The notes below the pieces were generated by a model that saw only the letters and a list, made by a program, of their open reading frames with translations, did not search any database and was not told where the DNA came from. A stretch of 64,000 nucleotides of DNA, from positions 11,386 through 75,385 of the forward strand of contig CAZBAV010000013.1 of the NCBI GenBank assembly GCA_964489955.1, read 5' to 3'. The position numbers and the translations under genes are program-made. Within the stretch, counting starts at the first letter, position 1. Each line of letters starts with the position of its first letter. This DNA comes from Leadbetterella sp964489955. GTDB lineage: Bacteria; Bacteroidota; Bacteroidia; Cytophagales; Spirosomataceae. Shown here in pieces: positions 8,714 to 17,520 of this stretch.

Positions 8714-9472
8714 TTAAAGAAGGCTTAAGTCTGTTTCCTTATAATATAGGGCTAATGCCACACCCACCAAAAAGGATACAATGGTGAGGGCAACAAAAAA
8801 TAAACACAACAAAAGAAACATGAAAAATACTTTCCGAATCACCATACCCCATCCCATATGCGTGTAAAAACCTTTAAGAAACCAAATAAGCAGCAAAAAA
8901 GTGAGGGGATAAGAACAATAGGTAAGATTTATAACTTGCTGGGGATTACCTTTTAGTAAAAAGAAAAATGGATAAATAAGTAGTATGGAAACCACACAAT
9001 AAAAGGAATAGAAATAAGCGTTCATTACCATATGTTCCTTGTAAGTTTGCCTTTCTTTTCTCAAAGCAATCTTTGTGACCAGTGCAAAAAAAGGAATCAT
9101 GCTTAATATTATAAAGCTATAGTACCTTGATATAAATCTGTTTATCTTCAGCTGTAATTCCACCTGCTCTGGCGAGTGTTCCCGAAAATATGACTCTAAA
9201 ACTCCAGAAAGATCCAAAATCCGATAAGAAATAAAAGCAGACAGCCCCGAAAGTACAATCACCTGGGTTAAAGGAATATAGAAATTTCCCCATTCCTTAT
9301 CTATAAAGTCACGGGCAGCCTTGCCAGGATTTAGCATCACGTCTTTTACATGACCAGACAAACTTATCGCATGACTACTACCCGAATTTCCCTTACTGGA
9401 TAATCCACACTTAAGACATACCCCAGCACTCACAAACGAGCCGCAAACCCTACATTTATCTTCTAATTTCAT
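8714..9472 (-). CDS. DUF3667 membrane protein with zinc ribbon (paralogue 1)
   Basis: This 252-residue paralogue of the next gene has Cys at 7, 10, 19 and 22, a matching NPGKAARDFID segment and several C-terminal membrane helices. Shared stretches such as MIPFFAL.TKIA.RK and EH.VMNAYFYSF show that the two copies descend from one gene. It is first in the pair and carries the promoter. Function unknown. Confidence 0.8.
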   Translation of the reverse strand: MKLEDKCRVCGSFVSAGVCLKCGLSSKGNSGSSHAISLSGHVKDVMLNPGKAARDFIDKEWGNFYIPLTQVIVLSGLSAFISYRILDLSGVLESYFREHSPEQVELQLKINRFISRYYSFIILSMIPFFALVTKIALRKERQTYKEHMVMNAYFYSFYCVVSILLIYPFFFLLKGNPQQVINLTYCSYPLTFLLLIWFLKGFYTHMGWGMVIRKVFFMFLLLCLFFVALTIVSFLVGVALALYYKETDLSLL

Positions 9473-9490
9473 AGATTAAGAAAAATCTCC

Positions 9491-9498
9491 CAAATATA
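9491..9498 (-). promoter_or_regulatory. -7 promoter box of the DUF3667 pair
   Basis: On the minus strand the bases read TATATTTG, a full TAnnTTTG match, 18 nt before the ATG of the first DUF3667 gene. Confidence 0.55.
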
Positions 9499-9802
9499 AG
9501 TACATATCAAGCACAGAAAATTAACTATTTTTATAGTTTTACTATACTTTTCAGACATTTATCTCTAAATCAACCTTATTTATATAGACTACACAAGAAA
9601 GCCTAGACATTTCAATGCCATCACATGATTACTTTTCATTCATCCCTTCCAAAAAATTGGTTTAGTGAACTATATAAAAATTGGTTACATCTTCTTATCA
9701 TACACCGATCCTTCTTTAATTAACCATCAATCATTCAAATTCTTTAGCAATCTTAATGATAATGTTACTAGACTGACAATAAAGCCAATCCGTAGCTTCG
9801 CA
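9499..9802. other. Gene-free, A+T-rich spacer
   Basis: Apart from the promoter box at its left edge I see no gene, hairpin or repeat here. It separates the start of the DUF3667 pair from the 3' end of murF-alr. Confidence 0.5.
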
Positions 9803-12241
9803 CTATTGATGATAAAACACCCGCTTAACTCTTTCTGAAACACCGGTAAGGACTTCGTACGGAATGGTACCACTTTCGGTTGCGAGATGTTTTATTGTAG
9901 GATTATGACCGAAAACAATAACCGCATCGCCCTCTTCACATTGGGCTTGGGTTACATCTATCATGGTCATATCCATACACACGTTACCCACCGTAGGGCA
10001 AAGTACGCCATTTACATTCATTACAGCTTTGCCGTTTCCGTACCTTCTATCATAGCCATCTGCATAGCCAATGGCTACTGTAGCAATTTTTGCGTCATGG
10101 TCTAGCACTCCTTTTCTACTATAGCCTACAGTTTCTCCTACGGGTAAGGTTTTGATTTGAGAAATGGTGGTTTTCAAAGTGGCCACCGTCTGCAGTGCAT
10201 CTGGTTCTAGTTGCGAAGTTTCTATTCCATACAAACCTATTCCCAGACGAACCATATCATAACGGGCTTGTGGAAAACGGACAATACCAGCTGTGTTGGC
10301 AATATGCCTGATGATATCGTAACCCAAGGCCTTTTTTATCTTAGTAGAAACCCTGTCATAAACTGCTATTTGGCTAAGTGAGAAATTATTGTGCTGTGCT
10401 TCATCAGCTCCAACTAGATGACTGAAAACACTGGCGACTTTTATTTTAGAATTTTGTTTCAAAACCTCTAAGAGCTCGTCAACCTCATTCTCCAAAAAGC
10501 CTAAACGGTGCATTCCTGTATCAATCTTTAAATGAATAAGCGTCTCCCTATCTTTAACCCACCTTTGTTTAGCCTGAATATAGGCCAATAGGGTACGTCT
10601 GTTAAAAATCTCCGGTTCCAGGTTGTGCTCAAAAAGAGTAGAATAGCTATCAGGATCCGCATTCATGACCATTATAGGAAGTGAAATCCCGTTTTGTCTT
10701 AAACTAATTCCTTCATCAGGAAATGCCACAGCAAGATGATTTACCCGATGATATTGTAGCCAAGCTGCCACCTCATTGCTTCCACTTCCGTAAGCAAAAG
10801 CTTTTACCATGACCATTATTTTAGTCTCTTTGCCTACTTTTTCACGATAGAAATTGAGATTGTGCGTGATAGCATCCAAATTGATTTCCAGCTGGGTACC
10901 ATGTATCCTCTTTACCAGGCGGTCTACGATACGTTCGAATGAAAATATTCTGGCTCCTTTTACAAGTACCAATTTCTTTTGGAAAGTCTCCAGAACTCCG
11001 CTCTGCAAAAACTCCTCTGTAGTCTTAAAAAAATGTGTTCTTTCTCCTAAATCGTTCAAGACTCTTTGGTTTTCAAAAACGTCCTCTCCTATTCCTACAA
11101 ACACCTTTATTTTTTGAGGTTTCACTAACGTAGCCATTTCTGCAACCCATTCATTAACAGAAAGTCCAGACTGCAACATATCACTCAATACCAAAACTTT
11201 ATCTCTGCTAGTATGGGTTTGACTCAAAAAATTCAAAGCCATTTTCAGTCCGCCTAAGTCATTGTTATAGGTATCATCTATAAGGTAGTTTCCTTCTTTG
11301 CCTTCTTTAAGCTCCAGACGCATTTCTACAGGTTTCAGAAAACGGAAACGCTCCAAAAACTGGCTATTTCCCTGTTGCAAAACCAAACCAGCGTACGCAC
11401 AATGCATAGCATTTTCTATACTTGCAGGATCCGTAAAAGGCAAAAATAATTCTTGGCTGAAAGAAGCTATTCTTACCATAACACCATCTTTACCTTGCGG
11501 TTTTACATCATCTTTACTCCACGAAACCAATTTCAACGATGGGTTAACTTCTTCTACAAAAAATTGTATTTCCTCCTCTACATCCGCATAATCCCTACAA
11601 TATATCAGTGTTTGAGCTTCTTTAAATAGCTGCAGCTTTTCCCTGATTTTTTCCCGGGTATTTTTAAAGCCTTCGCTATGAGAGGTTCCAATGTTTGTAA
11701 AAATACCCAAAGTGGGCTTAACTATCTTCTCCAAAGCCTGCATCTCTCCCACCTGCGAAATCCCAGCTTCGATTATCGCCAAATCGTTTTTGGAACTCAT
11801 TTCCCAAACAGAAAGAGCCACACCAATCTGCGAATTATAGCTCCTTGGGCTTTTAATAACCTCAAAATCATTGCCCAGTAGATCGCTCAGCCATTCTTTT
11901 ACAATTGTTTTACCATTGCTTCCTGTAATACCTACTACGGGGTAATTAAACTGTCGTCTCTTGGCACATGCCAATTCTTGCAAAGCAGCAATGCTATCTT
12001 CTACCAAATATGCTTTGATATCCTCTTTTTCCAGAAAGGAACTGAACTTAGGGTTTAAGGAGGCCTTTTCAACCACAAATTCCCGAATCCCGGATGAATA
12101 AAGTGGGTCAATAAACTGGTGCCCGTCATGACGGACACCTCTAATTGCAAAAAATACGCTCCTCTCCGGATCTGACAGGAAACGACTATCGGTAAGTAAA
12201 ATTTTGGAGTCAAAAGCTCCGGAGGTAAATGGGAAAAACAT
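9803..12241 (-). CDS. murF-alr: Bifunctional MurF ligase / alanine racemase
   Basis: The N-terminal half is MurF, which adds D-Ala-D-Ala to UDP-MurNAc-tripeptide: it has the TDSR loop and the ATP-binding GITGSNGKT. From about residue 445 it is a PLP alanine racemase, with the PLP-lysine region MVMVKAFAYGSG, GMHRLGF, the catalytic-tyrosine region VGYSRKG and GYADGYDR. The fusion supplies D-alanine to its own pathway and is a known Bacteroidota arrangement. I start at the ATG at 12241. The frame stays open to an ATG at 12322, but that would overlap the glpD 3' end by 73 bp and add 27 basic residues not expected in MurF. About 812 residues. It follows glpD by 8 bp on the same strand. Confidence 0.92.
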   Translation of the reverse strand: MFFPFTSGAFDSKILLTDSRFLSDPERSVFFAIRGVRHDGHQFIDPLYSSGIREFVVEKASLNPKFSSFLEKEDIKAYLVEDSIAALQELACAKRRQFNYPVVGITGSNGKTIVKEWLSDLLGNDFEVIKSPRSYNSQIGVALSVWEMSSKNDLAIIEAGISQVGEMQALEKIVKPTLGIFTNIGTSHSEGFKNTREKIREKLQLFKEAQTLIYCRDYADVEEEIQFFVEEVNPSLKLVSWSKDDVKPQGKDGVMVRIASFSQELFLPFTDPASIENAMHCAYAGLVLQQGNSQFLERFRFLKPVEMRLELKEGKEGNYLIDDTYNNDLGGLKMALNFLSQTHTSRDKVLVLSDMLQSGLSVNEWVAEMATLVKPQKIKVFVGIGEDVFENQRVLNDLGERTHFFKTTEEFLQSGVLETFQKKLVLVKGARIFSFERIVDRLVKRIHGTQLEINLDAITHNLNFYREKVGKETKIMVMVKAFAYGSGSNEVAAWLQYHRVNHLAVAFPDEGISLRQNGISLPIMVMNADPDSYSTLFEHNLEPEIFNRRTLLAYIQAKQRWVKDRETLIHLKIDTGMHRLGFLENEVDELLEVLKQNSKIKVASVFSHLVGADEAQHNNFSLSQIAVYDRVSTKIKKALGYDIIRHIANTAGIVRFPQARYDMVRLGIGLYGIETSQLEPDALQTVATLKTTISQIKTLPVGETVGYSRKGVLDHDAKIATVAIGYADGYDRRYGNGKAVMNVNGVLCPTVGNVCMDMTMIDVTQAQCEEGDAVIVFGHNPTIKHLATESGTIPYEVLTGVSERVKRVFYHQ

Positions 12242-12249
12242 ACCCAAAT

Positions 12250-13848
12250 CTACATCGTTTGGAATTGGCTTACTAAAGCTTGGTAGTTTTTTATTTCGTC
12301 TTGAGTTCTTTCTCTGCTCCAACCTAGCTCCTCAGCCATTATTGTTGCAACTACCGGAGCAGAAACTTTGCAAGTTTCCCAATCTAGAATTTCCCAACGT
12401 ATACGCCTCGCCATGAAATCACGTATGGTTTGGGCCATTTCCTGACGGCAAGCATACCGTACTTCGGCTTTTAGATAAGGTTGTGCTACATGAATTTTCT
12501 CCTCCGCACCTCCATCTATGGCCAATATTTCGTTGGTATGGGTTCCGTAATAACTCAGAAGACGATTCCAATACAAGTCTTCCATCTGGGAATTTTGCTC
12601 CATTTCATGGTCATTCCCGTCCAACTTGTAATCATGGGTTTTACATTCGTTTTTCTGTCCGAAAACCTCATCAACTACATTCACTGCGTCTTCCGCCATT
12701 AAACGATACGTAGTCCACTTTCCACCCAAAAGACTTAATAAACCACTTTCTTCGTCAAGTTCCACCTCATGATCCCGGAGTAATGATTTTGTATTTCCAG
12801 AATCCCTTCTTTTGGCTAAAAGTAAGGGTCTAACCCCTCCAAAACCCGCTTTTATTTCTGAAATATCCGGTACATCATTAAGGTAGGGTTTTGCTGTTTC
12901 TAAAAGATATTGGGCTTCATCCTTCTCCAAGACAGGCTCAGCATTCCCATTTTTGTAAGGCGTATCAGTAGTCCCTATCATTACTTTCCAACGGAAGGGA
13001 ATCACAAAAATCAAACGTCCATCCGGTGTTTTGGGAATCAAAAGAGCTTTGTCGCCTTCAAAATACTTCTTTGGTAATATTATATGCACTCCCTTTGATG
13101 GCACTATACGAGGCTCCTCATGCGGGTTAGCCATTTGCCTCACCGCATCAGAAAAAGGCCCGGTACAGTTCACAAACACCTTACTTTTTATTTCAAAACT
13201 TTCTCCTGTAATTTGGTCGGTAACATAAGCTGTCTTTAGTTTCCCTTGACTGTCCTTACTAAAAGAAGTAATACGACAATAATTGGCCACCGCAGCACCA
13301 ACTTTGGCAGCCGTTTTCACTAACGAAACTACAAAACGTGCATCATCCAGTTGCCCGTCATAATACAATACTCCGGAATGGGCTTTTGTGGTAATATTGG
13401 GACTTTCTGTAAGCAATTCTTTCTTCCTAAGCCATCGTGCCGAAGGAAAGTGGTCTTTCAACGCAAAAAATCCGTATATCTTTAAACCAATGAAATAGTA
13501 TAGACCTTCGAAAGCAGAAAAAACAGGGGTAATAATACCCAGCTTACGGGTTATGTAACTGGCATTGGAGTACAGGAACTTTCTCTCACGCAAACCATGC
13601 TTTACTTGTCGTAACTGACCAAAATCAAAGTTCTTAACCGCCTGTTCAAGATATCGAACCCCTCCGTGTATGAGTTTGGTAGATTTGGATGAAGTCTCAC
13701 CACCAAAATCGCCACCATCCACCAAAGCCACTTTATAACCTCGTAAAACAGCATCTAAAGCCACTCCGGAGCCGCTGGCTCCTGCCCCAATTACACACAC
13801 ATCAAATTCTTCGGTCTTCAGCCTATTAATATTTTCTTGCCTATTCAT
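12250..13848 (-). CDS. glpD: FAD-dependent glycerol-3-phosphate dehydrogenase
   Basis: This 532-residue flavoprotein oxidises sn-glycerol-3-phosphate to dihydroxyacetone phosphate and feeds electrons to quinones at the inner membrane. The FAD-binding GxGxxG is at 21-26 (GAGASG). It is followed by GGETSSKSTKLIHGG and GVRYLEQ, typical of GlpD. Near residue 290 come IGTTDTPY and later FGGVRPLL. Length and the C-terminal helical domain fit the family. There is no glpK or glpF nearby. A terminator-like hairpin ends only 12 nt upstream of its ATG. Confidence 0.93.
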   Translation of the reverse strand: MNRQENINRLKTEEFDVCVIGAGASGSGVALDAVLRGYKVALVDGGDFGGETSSKSTKLIHGGVRYLEQAVKNFDFGQLRQVKHGLRERKFLYSNASYITRKLGIITPVFSAFEGLYYFIGLKIYGFFALKDHFPSARWLRKKELLTESPNITTKAHSGVLYYDGQLDDARFVVSLVKTAAKVGAAVANYCRITSFSKDSQGKLKTAYVTDQITGESFEIKSKVFVNCTGPFSDAVRQMANPHEEPRIVPSKGVHIILPKKYFEGDKALLIPKTPDGRLIFVIPFRWKVMIGTTDTPYKNGNAEPVLEKDEAQYLLETAKPYLNDVPDISEIKAGFGGVRPLLLAKRRDSGNTKSLLRDHEVELDEESGLLSLLGGKWTTYRLMAEDAVNVVDEVFGQKNECKTHDYKLDGNDHEMEQNSQMEDLYWNRLLSYYGTHTNEILAIDGGAEEKIHVAQPYLKAEVRYACRQEMAQTIRDFMARRIRWEILDWETCKVSAPVVATIMAEELGWSRERTQDEIKNYQALVSQFQTM

Positions 13849-13860
13849 TGGTGTCCAAAC

Positions 13861-13884
13861 AAAAAAGGGGCTAGAAAGCCCCTT
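13861..13884 (-). terminator. Terminator hairpin abutting the glpD start
   Basis: The stem AGGGGCT/AGCCCCT (13877-13883 with 13866-13872) is followed on the minus strand by a U run. It begins 4 bp after the stop of the upstream gene and ends 12 nt before the glpD ATG. Confidence 0.85.
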
Positions 13885-13887
13885 AGA

Positions 13888-14340
13888 TTACAAAATTTCT
13901 CCTTTCAAAGTGTCAGCCACTATTTCTTCTACCGGCGGCGGAGGAGGAAGTAATTCTTCCCTTTTCACTTCTGGCTTCTCTAAAAACACTACATCTGTTA
14001 GTATATATTTAGTATCGCCATTCCACGGAAACTTAACAAATTTCTCTTCGAACTGTAATGTAACTCTTTCCCCTGTACTCAAAGCTTTCCTTACTTTTTC
14101 AACCACTTCACCATTTTTGGCCGAAAAATCCCAAAAACGCGGAGATAAAGACCCGGTATCACCCGAATAACCACCTTCCATTAACTGGCCTTCCCATGTC
14201 TTGAAAATATAGCCCCTTTCGCTAAACTTTGATATGGTACCCGCCCTCTCTCCAGAAGAATAATAGCCTGTACTTACAAACCAAAGTACGCCTAAAAGAA
14301 GTAAAAAGAACACCACTAAAAATATCTTAAACTTGCTCAT
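13888..14340 (-). CDS. Membrane-anchored protein of unknown function
   Basis: This 150-residue protein has one N-terminal hydrophobic helix (about residues 5-24). A conserved-looking block follows (YYSSGERAGTISKFSERGY, then FKTWEGQL). The C-terminus is Pro-rich (PPPPP near 134). I recall similar Bacteroidota proteins being labelled 6-phosphogluconate dehydrogenase in databases, but at 150 residues and with no Rossmann fold that cannot be right. It probably sits in the inner membrane with its soluble part outside. Function unknown. Confidence 0.75.
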   Translation of the reverse strand: MSKFKIFLVVFFLLLLGVLWFVSTGYYSSGERAGTISKFSERGYIFKTWEGQLMEGGYSGDTGSLSPRFWDFSAKNGEVVEKVRKALSTGERVTLQFEEKFVKFPWNGDTKYILTDVVFLEKPEVKREELLPPPPPVEEIVADTLKGEIL

Positions 14341-14416
14341 TTTTGTGCTTTATTTTAATAATGATACAAACCAACAATTTTTTTTCCAATCGTCTAAATA
14401 TTTCACCAAGGATATT

Positions 14417-15025
14417 TCAAAACCCGTACTGTTTCCAAAGTTCAGGTAAACCAACTTTTGCAGAAACTAAATCTCCCTTCCACTTAAATTCCATTTTGGT
14501 ACAGGCCAGAAAAATACTTCCATCTTTAGAGTTCCTTTTAAAACCGTACTTTAAATCCCCAACAATAGGCATGCCACGAGCCGCCAATTGGCTGCGTATT
14601 TGATGGAAGCGGCCTGTAAAAATTTTCACTTCCAATAAGTAGTATCTTTCTGAACTACCAACCAAGCGGTATTCTAGTGCAGCCTCTTTTGCCCCCTCAG
14701 TAGGTTTGCTGTACACTTTGGATCTTAAGCCTACTTTCTTTAGCCAATTTTTTAATACTGCATTTTCTTCAGTCGGTTTTTGTCCCACCATGCACGAATA
14801 TCTTTTTTCTAAACCTCCGGAAACAAGTAACGCTGTTAACTGGGCAGCACTTTCTTTATTTTTGGCTAGCAAAACCAACCCACTCACCCGTTTATCTAGT
14901 CGGGTGATCACATGTGTATTGGGATAAAGGGACAGTAGTGATTTTCCATCCGTTTCATCATCTTGCGATGAAACCCCACTTGGTTTATCAACAACCAAAA
15001 AATCTGTATTCTCCAACACAATCAT
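14417..15025 (-). CDS. RluA-family RNA pseudouridine synthase
   Basis: At 202 residues this is a compact pseudouridine synthase without an S4 domain. The catalytic motif is RLDK at 42-45, with D44 as the nucleophile, followed by SGLVLLAKN. The late family motif GRFHQIR is present near residue 140. The short single-domain form resembles TruC/RluA-like enzymes; the RNA target cannot be told from sequence. Confidence 0.88.
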   Translation of the reverse strand: MIVLENTDFLVVDKPSGVSSQDDETDGKSLLSLYPNTHVITRLDKRVSGLVLLAKNKESAAQLTALLVSGGLEKRYSCMVGQKPTEENAVLKNWLKKVGLRSKVYSKPTEGAKEAALEYRLVGSSERYYLLEVKIFTGRFHQIRSQLAARGMPIVGDLKYGFKRNSKDGSIFLACTKMEFKWKGDLVSAKVGLPELWKQYGF

Positions 15026-15456
15026 AAGTTACCAGTTGACTACCAAACAAAAAAACTAGCCCTTTTTTTATTCTCGCAATATAGCTTCACTTCGGTTCAT
15101 TCTCTCCCTTAAATCAGAAAAAAAAACTACTCTTAATGTTACCTCTCTCTGTGGAAGAACCCTATCCAATCTAAACTGAATAAACCGGTTTGACGACTAA
15201 AGCGAGTTACTTTTTATTCATTTTAAAAATAAACAACTTAAGCCTTAGGCTAATATAATTAACCAAGACCATAAGCCGTTTTATAGTTTTGTTTAAACCA
15301 GTTCATTTGTGATAAAGTCTTCACTTTATTCCAATCTAGTTATGTAAAGATCTTTGAGGCAAAAAATCATTTTTTCAGCTCTTGGAAATGTTTTATCTCC
15401 AGCTTTCGTTATAATGCAAAAGACTAAACTGCGTCTTCATTTGCCAGAAGATTTAT
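15026..15456. other. Gene-free divergent spacer
   Basis: This 431-bp stretch lies between two divergently transcribed genes. No gene fits. It holds a TAGTTTTG box (15284-15291, plus) that matches the -7 consensus but is far from the next start, and a short palindrome around 15238-15253. Nothing else stands out. Confidence 0.5.
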
Positions 15457-16065
15457 ATGACTATATCTAGGATTTTAAAAAAAATCACCTCTTATTTCTT
15501 AAGTGGCTTGCTGTTTGTAGCTCCAGTGGGTATCACTATCTTTATACTCTATACAGCCTTCGATTTTATTGACAGCTTAGGTAGAATCGAGTTCAGTCCC
15601 TGGTACAACCAAAATACAACCATTTTTATCCCCGGGTTGGGTTTTGTCATCGTCCTAGCCGGAACGGCCTTAATTGGTTTCCTTTTTACAAAAGTACTAC
15701 CCAATACCATCCAAAATAAACTAGAGAGTGGCATGACTAACCTCCCTCTGGTAAAAATATTTTATTCGGCTTCGAAGGATATGATTTCGGCTTTTTTGGG
15801 AGAAAAGAAAAAGTTCTCTACCGGGGTATTGGTTACGATCAACTACCAACCGATAGTAAAAAAAATAGGGTTTCTCACACAGGATAGTTTAGACATTTTT
15901 AATCTTCCAGACATGGTTACAGTTTATTGCCCACATGGTTACGCCATCTCCGGACAAACTTTTATTGTATCAAAAAAGGACATAGAAATACTAAATGTGT
16001 CTAGCACAGAACTAATGAAAATGGCAATTTCCGGAGGTATTTCTATAGGAGAGATAAAACAATAA
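15457..16065 (+). CDS. DUF502 family membrane protein
   Basis: This 202-residue protein has two hydrophobic hairpins in its first 90 residues (SGLLFVAPVGITIFILY and IPGLGFVIVLAGTALIGFLF). A soluble domain with the DUF502 pattern follows (LVKIFYSASKD, then TVYCPHGYAISGQTFIV, the counterpart of the family's P-x-P-T/S-G region). The family has no firm function; plant relatives (COV/LCV proteins) are linked to trafficking. Two exported unknowns follow on the same strand, the first after 7 bp. Confidence 0.83.
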   Translation: MTISRILKKITSYFLSGLLFVAPVGITIFILYTAFDFIDSLGRIEFSPWYNQNTTIFIPGLGFVIVLAGTALIGFLFTKVLPNTIQNKLESGMTNLPLVKIFYSASKDMISAFLGEKKKFSTGVLVTINYQPIVKKIGFLTQDSLDIFNLPDMVTVYCPHGYAISGQTFIVSKKDIEILNVSSTELMKMAISGGISIGEIKQ

Positions 16066-16072
16066 CACATTA

Positions 16073-16669
16073 ATGAAAGCATACGTACTATTTACCCTTC
16101 TTCTCACTCCATTTGCACTGGTTTTTGGTCAAGAGCACAATAGCAAAGCTTTGACAATTGAAGAGCTGATGCAAAAAAATAACCCGAAAGCATATCAGGC
16201 AAAAACCAGCACAACAAACTTTCTTGTATTGGCCAACTACCGCAACGGTAAACGCCAACACTATTTCCGGGGAGATTTGCTACGGTTTAAAACCAAAGAT
16301 AACCACTTTTATGAGGAAGAGATAGCTTTTATAGATGACTCTACCTTCAACATCCTGCTGTTTAACAAGGAGTCCAACATGCTGGAACAGCATGATTTCA
16401 AACTCTCTGATGTAAAAATCATTTACAAGCATCCAAGAGGCGGGTTTGTAAAAACCGCAGTTTATACTATGCTAGGTTTTATCCCCATGGCACTAATAGA
16501 TTGGGGCGTTTATAAAACCCCGCCCCATCAAAACGATAACCTACTCACAATAGCTCCCATTGTTGGTCTTGGCAGTGCTCTCCTTTTTAAAAGAAAACAA
16601 CTCTTTAATAAACAGAGATTGAGGGGCAATAAAGAGCTCAAAATTGTAAAACCAGCCGGAGCCTACTAG
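16073..16669 (+). CDS. Exported protein of unknown function
   Basis: This 198-residue protein has a signal peptide cleaved near VFGQ (about residue 20). A beta-rich middle contains YRNGKRQHYFRGD and LLRFKTKDN. Towards the C-terminus are two hydrophobic stretches (about 130-148 and 158-170) and a basic tail. It starts 7 bp after the DUF502 stop, so the two are probably co-transcribed. I do not recognise a named family; membrane or envelope location is inferred. Confidence 0.7.
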   Translation: MKAYVLFTLLLTPFALVFGQEHNSKALTIEELMQKNNPKAYQAKTSTTNFLVLANYRNGKRQHYFRGDLLRFKTKDNHFYEEEIAFIDDSTFNILLFNKESNMLEQHDFKLSDVKIIYKHPRGGFVKTAVYTMLGFIPMALIDWGVYKTPPHQNDNLLTIAPIVGLGSALLFKRKQLFNKQRLRGNKELKIVKPAGAY

Positions 16670-16723
16670 ACTTCTTTGTGCTTTTAACATTCTAACATAA
16701 TCACAAAGCAGAAATTTCTTCGT

Positions 16724-16731
16724 TATATTTG
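16724..16731 (+). promoter_or_regulatory. -7 promoter box before the 16753 gene
   Basis: TATATTTG is a full TAnnTTTG match 21 nt before the ATG. It may drive the exported protein, lipA and crtY as one unit. Confidence 0.55.
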
Positions 16732-16752
16732 ACAGACAAAAAACTGTGACCA

Positions 16753-17520
16753 ATGCCAAAAAAGATACTGTTGCTTATTTTTGTATTAGCCAATTATGCC
16801 GCCTTTTCTCAAAACAAAGAAGAAGACGAGGATATAATAGGTACGAAAACACTTGCCTTCGGGGCTACAACCAGCAACTTCACTGGGCTCATTGGTGGTT
16901 TGGTGGCACGAAGTTCTACACCGATATCTATAACAAAAAACCATAAAACGGTCTACCGTTACATTGCGTTAGAAATCCTACACCTAAAAAACCCTAGGGA
17001 AACCAGCCAATACACCGGATTTGGCCCAAAATACACCTATGGAAAAAGAAATTACTTCTTCTCTCTAAGACCGCAATATGGCCGAGAATATGAACTTTTC
17101 AGAAAAAGTGATGATAGCAATGTGGGAATGAGCTTCATTATTGCGGCAGGGCCAAGCATTGGATTTTTAAAACCCTACACCGTGAAATATGAGGACACCA
17201 ATAATTTCATACAGTACGATCCCGAGATAAAGAAAAACCTAACAGGTGTTGGTGGAATGTTTAAGAACGGATTTAAGGGGATGAAAGTGAGTCCTGGACT
17301 GCATGCAAAAGTGGCAGCAAACCTTGATTTTAATACTTTTGGAGATAGTGTAACGGGCATAGAGATCGGTTCCACGGTAGAAACCTTCTTTAAAGAACCC
17401 GAAATACTGAGCACTACTTTCTCCGATAATCCTCAAACTTTTGTGAGTGTTTACCTAACTTTGTATTTCGGCAGCAAAAAAGCAGCCAGCAAGAAAAATT
17501 CCAAAGATGGAAGTAAGTGA
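16753..17520 (+). CDS. Exported, probably outer-membrane beta-barrel protein
   Basis: This 255-residue protein has a signal peptide (ending AAFSQ near residue 20). The mature part shows alternating aromatic/polar strands typical of a small outer-membrane barrel (for example YFFSLRPQYGREYEL and FVSVYLTLYFG near the end), followed by a Lys/Ser-rich tail. Its last 14 bp overlap the lipA start in another frame, suggesting translational coupling. No named family recognised. Confidence 0.72.
   Translation: MPKKILLLIFVLANYAAFSQNKEEDEDIIGTKTLAFGATTSNFTGLIGGLVARSSTPISITKNHKTVYRYIALEILHLKNPRETSQYTGFGPKYTYGKRNYFFSLRPQYGREYELFRKSDDSNVGMSFIIAAGPSIGFLKPYTVKYEDTNNFIQYDPEIKKNLTGVGGMFKNGFKGMKVSPGLHAKVAANLDFNTFGDSVTGIEIGSTVETFFKEPEILSTTFSDNPQTFVSVYLTLYFGSKKAASKKNSKDGSK

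Noticed and set aside
13888..14340. Labelling the membrane-anchored protein as 6-phosphogluconate dehydrogenase
   Set aside because: It has 150 residues, no Rossmann fold and an N-terminal membrane helix, so the label that I recall for similar proteins cannot be right.
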